DNA of 64,000 nt from Paraglaciecola arctica BSs20135 (lineage in GTDB: Bacteria > Pseudomonadota > Gammaproteobacteria > Enterobacterales > Alteromonadaceae): NCBI RefSeq assembly GCF_000314995.1, contig NZ_BAEO01000013.1, forward strand, positions 1 through 64,000, read 5' to 3'. The notes beneath the pieces are model-generated. The model ran no database searches and had not been told where the DNA came from. It saw nothing but the letters and a program-made list of their open reading frames with translations. Shown here in pieces: positions 38,060 through 46,924 of this stretch. The position numbers and the translations under genes were made by a program. Positions within the stretch are counted from its first letter, which is position 1, and every line of letters starts with the position of its first letter.

Positions 38060-39067
38060 CTATTCCGTCAACTCGCCCCGTAAGTTGGCAATTAGTTGGC
38101 GTTTGATATGGCTTGCTGGTAGGTTTTTACTGAGTAGATAATGTAGCTTGGCGAGAGCAGCTTCTGGGGTCATGTCTTGACCTGATACTACTCCTACTTC
38201 TCGTAATACATGGCCATTGGCATAACCATTCATATTGACTTTACCGCGCACACATTGGGTACAATTTAAGACAATGATGCCTTGTTGATCTGCTATGGAT
38301 AATTGTTTCAGTAAGCTTGGGTTTTGTGGCGCATTACCCACCCCAAAACTAAGCAATATTAAAGCTTTAACCGGTTGTTGTAAGGTATTTTTAATCACAT
38401 CAGTACTTATGCCAGGATACAGGGTCACCACACCAATAGGCTGTGATTCAATTTGACTAACATGGAGGTTTTTACTGCTGTCTATGCCCAGTATATTTTT
38501 GTTAACCTCAATATTAATGCCCGCTTTGAGCAAAGGTGGGAAATTGGGTGAATCAAAAGCATTAAACCCATCGGCATCAAGTTTGCGGCTGCGGTTGCCT
38601 CTAAAAAGCTGATTGTTAAAAAATAAGGTGACCTCAGCAATAGGGTAGTTGGCTGCGATGTATAACGCATTTAGTAGATTTACTTGACCGTCAGAGCGCA
38701 ATTGGGCAAGGGGAATTTGTGAGCCGGTAACTATCACAGGTTTACCCAAGTCTTCGAGCATAAATGACAAAGCTGAGGCGGTGTACGCCATAGTATCTGT
38801 GCCATGTAAAATAATAAAGCCATCGTATTTTTGGTAGTTCTGATGGATATCATTGGCGATTTTTTGCCAATCAGTAGGGTTCATATCAGAAGAGTCAATC
38901 AGGTTGTCGTATTCATGGATTGTAAAGTTGGGCATTTCGCTACGATGAAACTCCGGCATTTTTGCTAAGGTTTCAGTTAAAAACCCCGCAGCAGGAATAA
39001 AACCGTGGGAAGAAGGACGCATGCCAATAGTCCCGCCTGTGTATGCGACATAGATGTGTTTTTTCAT
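38060..39067 (-). CDS. ansA: Type I L-asparaginase
   Basis: This cytoplasmic enzyme hydrolyses L-asparagine to aspartate and ammonia. The two catalytic threonine regions are AYTGGTIGM near the N-terminus and LHGTDTMAYTASALS; further matches to AnsA are TGSQIPLAQLRSDGQ and GVGNAPQNP. The frame extends to a GTG at 39082, but the ATG at 39067 (MKKHIYVAYTGG) aligns with E. coli AnsA (338 residues; here 335). No export signal is present, unlike type II enzymes. Divergent from the M24 peptidase gene. Confidence 0.94.
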   Translation of the reverse strand: MKKHIYVAYTGGTIGMRPSSHGFIPAAGFLTETLAKMPEFHRSEMPNFTIHEYDNLIDSSDMNPTDWQKIANDIHQNYQKYDGFIILHGTDTMAYTASALSFMLEDLGKPVIVTGSQIPLAQLRSDGQVNLLNALYIAANYPIAEVTLFFNNQLFRGNRSRKLDADGFNAFDSPNFPPLLKAGINIEVNKNILGIDSSKNLHVSQIESQPIGVVTLYPGISTDVIKNTLQQPVKALILLSFGVGNAPQNPSLLKQLSIADQQGIIVLNCTQCVRGKVNMNGYANGHVLREVGVVSGQDMTPEAALAKLHYLLSKNLPASHIKRQLIANLRGELTE

Positions 39068-39198
39068 ATGAAGGATATACACCTCAGATTATTTTTGACT
39101 ACTGTAACTGTTACCCTCGAAATTAACCAATAATTCCATTAAGTTAGAGATCTAAAAATTTGTTTACAAATTTAATTTATATAGGCGCAGTAATAACG

Positions 39199-40527
39199 AT
39201 GAAAAATAAAATAATCGGATTTTTGTTATTAGTATTTTGTGCGAGTAGTTTCGCTGCTCCAAATGTATTGCCTATGCGTGAACGTGCAGAGCTAATTAAT
39301 CAGATACTAGATGATAAGTTACAAAAGGTATTACCAAATCTGATGCGCCGTGAGGGCATAGATATGTGGGTGCTTATCTCCCGGGAATATAACGAAGATC
39401 CTATACTAAAAACAATGCTTCCCGCTAACTGGTTATCTGCTCGAAGACGTACAATTTTAGTGCTTTTTGACCCTGGTGAAGGTCAGCCAATTGATCGCTT
39501 GGCTGTTGCTCGATATGCTGTGGATAGCTTATTTAGAAAATCTTGGGACAAAGAAAAACAGCCTAATCAATGGGATAGTCTTGTCAACATGATAAAACAA
39601 AAACAACCCAAAAAAGTGGCTGTTAATAAATCTAAACATTTTGCATTAGCTGATGGAATTACGGCTACAGAATATGAGGAGTTTAGCCAAGCATTAGCTA
39701 TACAAACTGATACTCGGTTAGTGTCTTCGGAAAAGCTGGCTATTGCTTGGCTTGAAACCCGAAGCGAAATGGAAATGCAGATTTATCCCAATTTGATTGA
39801 GTTAGGTCATCAGGTAATTGCTCAAGCATTTTCAAATCAAGTTGTTAAGCCGGGTGTGACTACTACCGATGGTATTGTGTGGTGGTTAAGAGAGAAAGTC
39901 TTAGACTTAAGGTTACAAACTTGGTTTCATCCTTCTGTTTCCTTGCAGCGTTCAAGCAATGAAAAGTTTGATCACTTAAAAGCATTTAGTGAAGGTCACG
40001 AGGTACAAACCATTATGCCCGGTGATCTGTTACATATGGATTTTGGTCTAACTTATTTACGTCTCCAGTCAGACCAACAACAACATGCTTATGTGCTCAA
40101 ACCTAATGAAACCGACGCCCCTGATTATCTGAAAAAAGCCTTAGAAAATGCCAATAGATTGCAGGACATTTTCACTGCAAACTTTAAACTGGGCCGCACG
40201 GGTAATGAAGTGTTAAAACTCTCTCGACAACAAGCCATCAAAGAAGGCATTAAACCTTCTATTTACACTCATCCCATTGGTTACCATGGACATGCTGCAG
40301 GCACTACTCTAGGCATGTGGGACTCCCAAGGTGGTGTGCCAGTACAAGGGGATTATCCATTACATTACAATACCGCATATTCTATAGAATTGAATGCCGC
40401 AACTTTTATCTCTGAGTGGAAAAAAGAAATTCGCATTATGCTTGAAGAAGAGGCTTATTTCGATCAATCTGGAGTCAGATACTTAGATGGTCGTCAGATC
40501 CAATTTCACTTAATAAAATCAGAATAA
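39199..40527 (+). CDS. Exported M24 family metallopeptidase (Xaa-Pro type)
   Basis: The 442-residue product from the ATG at 39199 starts with a signal peptide (MKNKIIGFLLLVFCASSFA), then a creatinase-like N-domain and a pita-bread M24 domain. Metal ligands can be traced: Asp in HMDFGL, Asp in LQSDQQQ, His in THPIGYHGHAAG, Glu in YSIELNAA and Glu in LEEEAYF. It probably cleaves N-terminal residues from proline peptides in the periplasm. An in-frame TTG at 39160 would spoil the signal peptide. It is followed by a DUF885 lipoprotein gene after 10 bases, so both are likely one transcript. Confidence 0.85.
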   Translation: MKNKIIGFLLLVFCASSFAAPNVLPMRERAELINQILDDKLQKVLPNLMRREGIDMWVLISREYNEDPILKTMLPANWLSARRRTILVLFDPGEGQPIDRLAVARYAVDSLFRKSWDKEKQPNQWDSLVNMIKQKQPKKVAVNKSKHFALADGITATEYEEFSQALAIQTDTRLVSSEKLAIAWLETRSEMEMQIYPNLIELGHQVIAQAFSNQVVKPGVTTTDGIVWWLREKVLDLRLQTWFHPSVSLQRSSNEKFDHLKAFSEGHEVQTIMPGDLLHMDFGLTYLRLQSDQQQHAYVLKPNETDAPDYLKKALENANRLQDIFTANFKLGRTGNEVLKLSRQQAIKEGIKPSIYTHPIGYHGHAAGTTLGMWDSQGGVPVQGDYPLHYNTAYSIELNAATFISEWKKEIRIMLEEEAYFDQSGVRYLDGRQIQFHLIKSE

Positions 40528-40537
40528 AGAGTACACA

Positions 40538-42361
40538 ATGAATAGAAAACACCTTGCCCTTGCCGTTGCTTTTTCACTTGGGGTAGTCGCCTGTAATCAG
40601 TCAAATACAGCACAAACGCAAAAAGTAAACGAAGGAAGTGTGATAGTAAGCTTATCTGAGTCTGAGAAAGCCAATGCGCTGTTTCAAACGTATTTTGATG
40701 AAAGTATGCAGATGGATCCTATATCAGCGACATACGTAGGCATAAACGATTTTAACGACAGGTTTAGGGCTCCTATAAATAAACATAATCTTGCTCAGTC
40801 TTTAGCTTTTGAAGAAAAGTATTTGGCCAAAATAAAAGGCATAGATGCATCAGCACTAAGCGGACAGGATTTGTTAAGTTACCAAATATTTTTGCGGGAT
40901 AGAGAAATTGCCATTAAAGGTGCACAATTTCCTAGCCACCTCATCCCCCTTCATCAAATGGGCGGGGCACATAGTTATTTTGCCTCCTTAGGTTCAGGTA
41001 AAAGTGCTCAGCCTTTTAATACGGCAGTCGATTACCGCAATTTTATGAGCAGAGCAGAAGGTTTTGCGACTTATATGGATAGCGCGATAGTGGCAATGAA
41101 AGAGGGGATCGAAAAGTCTATAGTGCTTCCTAAACCTTTGATTGAAAAGGTATTGCCGCAACTGCAAGCGCATATACTTGAAGATGTTACTAAGAGTGTC
41201 TTTTACGCTCCATTGGAAAAGCTTAAAGAGGATCAAGACATAACCGTTTCAGATAAAGAGCAAATTACCAAAGATTATATTGAGACAATCAAAAACGTCA
41301 TCATTCCGGCCTATGGCAGAGTTTATGAGTTTATGTCTGAAGAATATTTAGCGAAAGGACGCAGCACTTTTGGTTTAAGCGACTTGCCTAATGGTAGAGC
41401 TTGGTATGAATATCGAATCGAAACCAACACCACTTTGCCTTTAACGGCTGACGAAATACATACCTTCGGGAAACAAGAAGTAGCACGAATTCTAGTGGAA
41501 ATGACCAAGGTTAAAGAAACCGTTGGTTTTGAAGGTGACTTACCGGCCTTTTTTGAATTTTTACGTACCGATGAACAATTTTTCTTTAAGTCAGAGCAAG
41601 CCTTAATTGATGCTTATACCCAAGTAAAAGAAAAAATTGATAGTCGTTTGCCCATGTTGTTTGAAGTATTCCCTAAAGCGGACTACGAAGTTCGGGCAGT
41701 AGAAGCTTTTCGAGCAGCTTCATCCGCCGGAGCTAGTTATCAGAGTCCAGCACCAGATGGTTCTAGGCCTGGAATATTTTATATTAATGCCTACAACTTA
41801 AAAGCACAGCCAAAATACTTGATGGAAACCCTAAGTATTCACGAAGCTGCACCTGGTCATCATTTCCAAATTGCTATCCAACAAGAAGTCGAAAGTTTGC
41901 CTGACTTTCGTAAATTTGGTGGCTACACAGTATTTGCCGAAGGGTGGGCCTTGTATGCCGAAAGTTTAGGCAAAGAAATGGGTTTATTTACTGACCCTTA
42001 CATGTGGTACGGGCGATTATCAGACGAACAACTTCGCGCCATGCGTTTAGTGGTGGATACTGGTTTGCACGCTTTTGGATGGAGTAGACAAAAAGCCATC
42101 GACTTTATGACAGATAATTCGTCACTTGCTGTAACTGACATCGAAGCTGAAGTAGAACGTTATATTGCCATTGGCGGACAAGCGGTGAGTTACAAAGTGG
42201 GCCAACGACATATTCGAATACTCAGAAATAAAGCTCAGCAGATACTTGGTGATAAATTCGACGTGAAAAAATTCCATACCCAAGTGTTAATAGATGGTGC
42301 CTTACCTATGCCAATTCTAGAAGCAAAAATAGATAGATGGATTGAACAGCAAAAGGGCTAG
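40538..42361 (+). CDS. DUF885 family lipoprotein, putative metallopeptidase
   Basis: The 607-residue protein has a lipoprotein signal (lipobox GVVAC, C19) and a DUF885 domain containing LSIHEAAPGHHFQ, an HExxxGHH zinc-binding motif, with a downstream Glu in FAEGWALYAE. Members of this family are thought to be zinc carboxypeptidase-like enzymes, but few have been studied. It is anchored in the envelope and co-transcribed with the exported M24 peptidase, suggesting joint peptide breakdown. Confidence 0.86.
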   Translation: MNRKHLALAVAFSLGVVACNQSNTAQTQKVNEGSVIVSLSESEKANALFQTYFDESMQMDPISATYVGINDFNDRFRAPINKHNLAQSLAFEEKYLAKIKGIDASALSGQDLLSYQIFLRDREIAIKGAQFPSHLIPLHQMGGAHSYFASLGSGKSAQPFNTAVDYRNFMSRAEGFATYMDSAIVAMKEGIEKSIVLPKPLIEKVLPQLQAHILEDVTKSVFYAPLEKLKEDQDITVSDKEQITKDYIETIKNVIIPAYGRVYEFMSEEYLAKGRSTFGLSDLPNGRAWYEYRIETNTTLPLTADEIHTFGKQEVARILVEMTKVKETVGFEGDLPAFFEFLRTDEQFFFKSEQALIDAYTQVKEKIDSRLPMLFEVFPKADYEVRAVEAFRAASSAGASYQSPAPDGSRPGIFYINAYNLKAQPKYLMETLSIHEAAPGHHFQIAIQQEVESLPDFRKFGGYTVFAEGWALYAESLGKEMGLFTDPYMWYGRLSDEQLRAMRLVVDTGLHAFGWSRQKAIDFMTDNSSLAVTDIEAEVERYIAIGGQAVSYKVGQRHIRILRNKAQQILGDKFDVKKFHTQVLIDGALPMPILEAKIDRWIEQQKG

Positions 42362-42467
42362 CTTGAGGTGCTAATTTTTAAGCTGTGTTAGTTTTACTGC
42401 TTTTTAAGACGGGGAATATCTTGCTGGATCAGTTTTATAATTAATTGTGACAAAAGGCCTACAAACA

Positions 42468-43598
42468 ATGAAAGAGTATATGAGTAATGCTGAAGTAGCA
42501 GAACGGGTTCTCCGCCATGTTAGAGACGGGACAACCGATCAGGGCGACCAGATCTGGCGAGAGCCGGTTGCAAATTATTGTTCAGAGCAACGTTTTCAAA
42601 ATGAACTTGCTCTGATAAAGCAGTCACCTATAGCGATATGCCCCTCTGCTGCGTTAGCCAAAGCCGGAGACTTTATCACTCAAAATGTAGCAGGTGTTCC
42701 CCTCATTGTAGTGCGCGGTCAAGATAAAAAAATCCGGGCTTTTAAAAACGCCTGTCGACATCGTGGTACCCAGTTAGTATCCGGATCTGGGTGCAAAAAA
42801 GCTTTTGTTTGCCCTTACCATGGATGGGTTTACCGATTGGACGGCCGCTTGCAAGGTATTCCCCATGAACAAGGTTTTCCAGGTTTTGAAAAATCAGAAC
42901 ATGGACTTTCTGAAGTCAAAGTATTCGAAAAGTGCGGGCTTGTTTTTGTCCAACAAGGTGGAAACAGTAAGACTGAAAATCTACTCGAAGGCTTGCCAGT
43001 ATTACTTCAACAGCACCACACTATTATCAGTAAAAATGAAGCTACGATTGAAGCAAATTGGAAAGTTTATCTGGAGAGTTTTATTGAAGGTTATCATATT
43101 AAATTTGCCCATCCTGAGACTTTTTATCCCTTTGGCTACGATAATTTGAACATTATCGAATTTTGTGGTCCCCACGCTAGGGTTACATTTCCCTTTAGGA
43201 GGATGGAAAGCCTAACCGACGTTACGCCTAGTCAACGGGATGTGTCTGGAAGATTAACTTACGTTTATCATCTTTTTCCAAATGTTGTAGTCACATTATT
43301 ATCTCATCACACAAACGTTATTATTCTTGAACCTGTCGATATAAACACAACTCGAACAACTCTATATCAACTGACGAATCAGACAATAGATGGCGATCAA
43401 CAAGTCGCATTGGAGGCGGCCAAACGAGATATGAGTTTTGTTGCACAAACAGGTGCTTTGGAAGATTTAGCTTTAGTCAGGGGAATTCAAAAAAGTATTA
43501 ACTCTGGGGCCAATGATGCTTTTACTTTTGGTTACTTTGAACCGGCAATAGTCCATTTTCACCAGCACTTGGGCGCGCAGCTTAATGAACTAATATAA
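42468..43598 (+). CDS. Rieske-type aromatic ring-hydroxylating oxygenase alpha subunit
   Basis: The protein (376 residues from the ATG at 42468; a GTG at 42447 is an alternative) has a Rieske domain with CRHRG and CPYHGW as [2Fe-2S] ligands, followed by a catalytic domain with the mononuclear iron motif NWKVYLESFIEGYH-x4-H. Such oxygenases hydroxylate or demethylate aromatic, quaternary-amine or sterol-like substrates with a separate reductase. No beta subunit, ferredoxin or reductase gene is adjacent, so electron supply must come from elsewhere and the substrate is unknown. Confidence 0.86.
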   Translation: MKEYMSNAEVAERVLRHVRDGTTDQGDQIWREPVANYCSEQRFQNELALIKQSPIAICPSAALAKAGDFITQNVAGVPLIVVRGQDKKIRAFKNACRHRGTQLVSGSGCKKAFVCPYHGWVYRLDGRLQGIPHEQGFPGFEKSEHGLSEVKVFEKCGLVFVQQGGNSKTENLLEGLPVLLQQHHTIISKNEATIEANWKVYLESFIEGYHIKFAHPETFYPFGYDNLNIIEFCGPHARVTFPFRRMESLTDVTPSQRDVSGRLTYVYHLFPNVVVTLLSHHTNVIILEPVDINTTRTTLYQLTNQTIDGDQQVALEAAKRDMSFVAQTGALEDLALVRGIQKSINSGANDAFTFGYFEPAIVHFHQHLGAQLNELI

Positions 43599-43626
43599 GA
43601 TGCTCTAAGACTTTTTTGTTTTAGCC

Positions 43627-44448
43627 TCAATCAAAATTTTCTGGATACAACTCACGAGCTGGGACGTTTTCATATTGTTCTAACAAATGACTAAATAACT
43701 TGTCATCTAAAATGCCATCGAGGGAAGTCACAACATCAGTTAGATTGTTATCATTTTTGCGACAGCAGTCTTGATAGTAAGTAATAAGTTCAGTCAAAGA
43801 GGTATTGTGTTTTTGAGCCAATAATTTGTCTACATAGACAAAAAAGTAAGCACTGCCCCAATAGGCGGCTGGGTATTGATTATTATCCATCAGCCTTGTT
43901 GCAATTGACGCTGCAGTTAAATCACTATTAAACCAACGTAAATGGGGCGCAATTTTCTGTTGGTAACCTGTATCTAACGAGCCTTTTAACACCCCAGATT
44001 GTGCCATAATCTGATACTGCATATAACTTGCGAACCCTTCTGAAAGCCAGCGGTATTCCGGCCCTAAATAGGGCAGTGCCATGTGGGCTAGTTCATGGTA
44101 AATGGTCCAGTCATCGACAAATTTTGTGAGACCAAATCTAGGGTCTACATGAAAATGTACACTGCCTTGTCCATATCTCCTTGTATAAGCCCAAGGTACT
44201 GGTTGATTGGATTTTTTGGGGTAGAGGTGCAATGCAAGTGGTGTTGGGTAAATACCTAAGGTGGCACGTGTGGCATTCACACCTTGGGTTAACCAGCTTT
44301 GTAGCATCTTGCCTTGTTCTGTATTGAAAGCTGACAAACCATGCACTTTAAACTGATTTTCTGTAACAGCCAAAACTCGAAACGAGTTAAGTATTAGTAG
44401 TATACAGACACTTAGTTTGAGCCATTTCGATAGGAGTGAGTGGATCAT
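43627..44448 (-). CDS. Exported gluzincin-type zinc metallopeptidase-like protein
   Basis: The 273-residue product from the ATG at 44448 has an N-terminal signal peptide (about 28 residues). It has a HELAH zinc motif with the third ligand Glu in WLSEGFASY about 22 residues later, the gluzincin spacing of M1-like peptidases. The rest of an M1 enzyme (GAMEN motif, large helical domain) is not present. I do not recognise the exact family or substrate. It follows the dienelactone hydrolase gene with a small gap and is probably co-transcribed. Confidence 0.75.
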   Translation of the reverse strand: MIHSLLSKWLKLSVCILLILNSFRVLAVTENQFKVHGLSAFNTEQGKMLQSWLTQGVNATRATLGIYPTPLALHLYPKKSNQPVPWAYTRRYGQGSVHFHVDPRFGLTKFVDDWTIYHELAHMALPYLGPEYRWLSEGFASYMQYQIMAQSGVLKGSLDTGYQQKIAPHLRWFNSDLTAASIATRLMDNNQYPAAYWGSAYFFVYVDKLLAQKHNTSLTELITYYQDCCRKNDNNLTDVVTSLDGILDDKLFSHLLEQYENVPARELYPENFD

Positions 44449-44455
44449 TGTTAGG

Positions 44456-45196
44456 TTATGGACGCAAAGTATCGTGAAAAAAATCAATCGCCATTTTGTA
44501 CATTTGCATGGCTATGGCTGCATCATATCTTTCCCCTTCATCTCGCATAAAGGCATGTTGGGCGTTGACTTCATGCCAGCTAAAGTCACATTCATTTTGA
44601 CTCAGCGTTTGGTGAATGAGTACTCGACCTTCTGCTGATACGTGAGGGTCTTGTTTGCCAAAAACTAACACCATAGGGCAATGAATATCACTGCTTCTGG
44701 TTAAAGAGTCATTGCCTTCGTCGCAAGGTAAGGTGTTAGAGTGTACATCAGTAGGGTATAAACAAAATGCTCCAGAAACTTGGTTGTTTAGGGCTGCTCT
44801 AAATGCAAGATGACCACCAATACAGACTCCCATCACGCCAATTTTGCCAGTGCAGTAGGTTTGTTGCTGCACAAACTCAACCATGGCTTGGGTATCAGAA
44901 TCGTGATCTTCCAGTGGCTTAGCAAATTTGTCTGCATTGCCTTTGTCTTTTCCTACATCGTCATATGCCAGCACAGTTCCTAACGGATTGAGTTCGTGGA
45001 AAATTTCAGGCACTAACACCACAAAACCATGACCTGCCAATGTTTGTGCGCTTCGGGTGATAGGGCTGGTTTGTTGAAATATTTCTGAGTAGAAGATAAT
45101 GGCTGGATATTTCCCTTCCTGTGATGGACGAAATACCGAAGTTCGCATTAGGCCTGTTGCAGTTTTAATATCATTAACGTGATGCTGAATAATCAT
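44456..45196 (-). CDS. Dienelactone hydrolase family protein
   Basis: The 246-residue alpha/beta hydrolase has the Cys-His-Asp triad of dienelactone hydrolases: nucleophile Cys in GVCIGGH, Asp in FGKQDPHVS and His in NAQHAFMRDEG. I chose the ATG at 45196, because AAGGA lies 6 bases upstream; an earlier in-frame start at 45220 has no such site. The family includes carboxymethylenebutenolidases and general esterases. No chlorocatechol pathway genes are present, so the physiological substrate is open. Confidence 0.88.
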   Translation of the reverse strand: MIIQHHVNDIKTATGLMRTSVFRPSQEGKYPAIIFYSEIFQQTSPITRSAQTLAGHGFVVLVPEIFHELNPLGTVLAYDDVGKDKGNADKFAKPLEDHDSDTQAMVEFVQQQTYCTGKIGVMGVCIGGHLAFRAALNNQVSGAFCLYPTDVHSNTLPCDEGNDSLTRSSDIHCPMVLVFGKQDPHVSAEGRVLIHQTLSQNECDFSWHEVNAQHAFMRDEGERYDAAIAMQMYKMAIDFFHDTLRP

Positions 45197-45327
45197 GTTT
45201 TTCCTTAAAAAGTCTGACAAATTCAGGTCAGTTATTATAAAGACCTGATTTAGCTAAGTTTTATTTCTTGTATTTTTTTGAACTGCCTATACTTCATTAC
45301 TATGAAAGTTGTAAATGTCAGTAGTTT

Positions 45328-45786
45328 ATGAATCGTGGGTTAGGCAAATTTTTTGCTTTGTTTTTTGCTGCCTGTTTTTTGGCTTTACAGTTTCACCCAG
45401 TTGGTGAAATCCAGTCTGAACTGAATGATAAACGAATCTTTCATATTGAAGAAGTCAGTGTAAGTATAATAGATAAGAATATTGATAATAGATTTATCTA
45501 TGTTCAACAACTCGCATCAAAACAAGCTTATTTATCTCCTCAAAAAATAAAACTTACGCAGCAACGCCATTACCTTTCAGGGATAGAGCGGCAGCTAGCA
45601 CATCCATTTCGCATGTTTATGCTCGAATGTCTCGACGCTATTTGTAAAAATTACCAAGACAAGTTATCTACCTCATTTATCTATCAACAGAAACGTAAAC
45701 TCTCTTTTGAGCTTGATCCAATTTTAATCTCAAATAATATGCAGGTTCACATCGATGAATCTGATCTGCACGTCTCCCTTAGTTAA
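45328..45786 (+). CDS. Hypothetical protein with N-terminal signal or membrane anchor
   Basis: The 152-residue protein begins with a hydrophobic segment (residues about 6-22, KFFALFFAACFLALQF) that could be a signal peptide or anchor. The remainder is polar with two cysteines (LECLDAICKNY). I do not recognise a family. The ATG has only a weak ribosome site. It heads a plus-strand run of small genes ending at 46884, though gaps of 70-100 bases make co-transcription uncertain. Confidence 0.6.
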   Translation: MNRGLGKFFALFFAACFLALQFHPVGEIQSELNDKRIFHIEEVSVSIIDKNIDNRFIYVQQLASKQAYLSPQKIKLTQQRHYLSGIERQLAHPFRMFMLECLDAICKNYQDKLSTSFIYQQKRKLSFELDPILISNNMQVHIDESDLHVSLS

Positions 45787-45872
45787 AAATTATTAATTGG
45801 CAAATACCCTTTGTTTAATATTACATTTTTTGGGATCGCTGTGTTGCAGCTCCTTATTTATTGAGAGATATG

Positions 45873-46139
45873 ATGGATACTTTAATTTTATTATGGCAGT
45901 TGCTGAAGCCTTGGTTGTGTTTCGTTGTCTTTATTTATCTATGTATAAAAATGACTGGCTGGGCAAAAAATAGGAAAGCGGGGGCCATTGCTTTTGGTTT
46001 GTTTTTTCAAATGATCTTGCCTGACCCTAGTGCAGAATCCACCATTGAAGCTGTGGCAGAACGCAAACAGGAAGTTAAAAAACAACAAGATGGAGACAAA
46101 GAACCTAAAGACGAGGATGAAACTTTGAAATTACCCTAG
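45873..46139 (+). CDS. Hypothetical small membrane protein
   Basis: From the ATG at 45873 (MDTLILLWQLLKPW) the product has 88 residues: one long or two short hydrophobic segments in the first 50, then a highly charged Lys/Glu/Asp tail (AERKQEVKKQQDGDKEP). GAGAG lies 5-6 bases before this ATG; in-frame starts at 45861 (TTG) and 45870 (ATG) fit less well. I do not recognise a family. Confidence 0.6.
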   Translation: MDTLILLWQLLKPWLCFVVFIYLCIKMTGWAKNRKAGAIAFGLFFQMILPDPSAESTIEAVAERKQEVKKQQDGDKEPKDEDETLKLP

Positions 46140-46239
46140 TTCTTTTACTTCTAATTTAGGTTTTGTTGGTGGCTTATTAGTGTTTAAAAAACTGTTAAAT
46201 TAGCCACCAAGTTAATCCCTATTTTTAATGAGAAATAAT

Positions 46240-46521
46240 ATGTTTGAAGTTAACGAATATTTTGAAGGTAAAGTGAAGTCTATTGCTTTTGATACCGCCA
46301 CATTACCTGCAACAATAGGTGTCATGGCTCCGGGTGATTATGAATTCGGTACCAGTCAGTTTGAAACTATGAATGTTGTTAGTGGAGCGCTGACTGTGCA
46401 ATTGCCTGGTAATGATCAGTGGCAAACCTTTGATGCGAATCAAAGTTTTACGGTAGAGGCCAATCAAAAATTTAAAGTACAAGTGAAAGTTAATACCGTC
46501 TATTTATGTACTTATGGCTAA
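46240..46521 (+). CDS. ppnP: Pyrimidine/purine nucleoside phosphorylase
   Basis: The 93-residue cupin-like protein (formerly YaiE/DUF1255) phosphorolyses nucleosides to base and ribose-1-phosphate. It matches E. coli PpnP throughout: [40 protein letters not shown] and the C-terminal YLCTYG. I chose the ATG at 46240 (MFEVNEYF) by alignment with the family; the ATG at 46228 is 4 codons upstream. Confidence 0.92.
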   Translation: MFEVNEYFEGKVKSIAFDTATLPATIGVMAPGDYEFGTSQFETMNVVSGALTVQLPGNDQWQTFDANQSFTVEANQKFKVQVKVNTVYLCTYG

Positions 46522-46536
46522 TTTTTTAAGTTGAGC

Positions 46537-46884
46537 ATGAACAAAACAGTCAAAAAGTTAGATAACAATGTAGTCAAAGCACTGACTATTGTCTGCGAGA
46601 TGGCTAAACAAGACATAGTTGGCTTTGAGTGGTTAACTCACTCAGCCAATTATGCCAATTTCCCAGGCAGTTTAATGGTCACTTGTGTGTTGGATAATTC
46701 CATCTCACTAGACCTTATGTTAACCAATCAACAAGATCAGGTGCTGCGGAAGCTCATTCAAAAACAACTTTTAAAAGCAGGGATTCTGCTTAAAGATGTC
46801 AGGCGAAATGTATTTTTTGATACAGAAGAAGCCTGTTTGATGGAACATAATGGTGATTGGAAACGCAGACTAACAGTGAACTAA
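46537..46884 (+). CDS. Small conserved protein often labelled Fis-family regulator
   Basis: The 115-residue protein (ATG at 46537) resembles short proteins of Shewanella and Vibrio that databases call Fis family transcriptional regulator, with the pattern KLDNNVVKALTIVCE, FEWLTHSANYANFPGSL and LLKDVRRNVFFDTEEAC. I see no helix-turn-helix like that of Fis, so the label is doubtful and the function is unknown. It lies 15 bases after ppnP and is probably co-transcribed. Confidence 0.65.
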   Translation: MNKTVKKLDNNVVKALTIVCEMAKQDIVGFEWLTHSANYANFPGSLMVTCVLDNSISLDLMLTNQQDQVLRKLIQKQLLKAGILLKDVRRNVFFDTEEACLMEHNGDWKRRLTVN

Positions 46885-46924
46885 ATTAATGCAGTTATAC
46901 TTATGGTAAATTACTAACCTTGAT

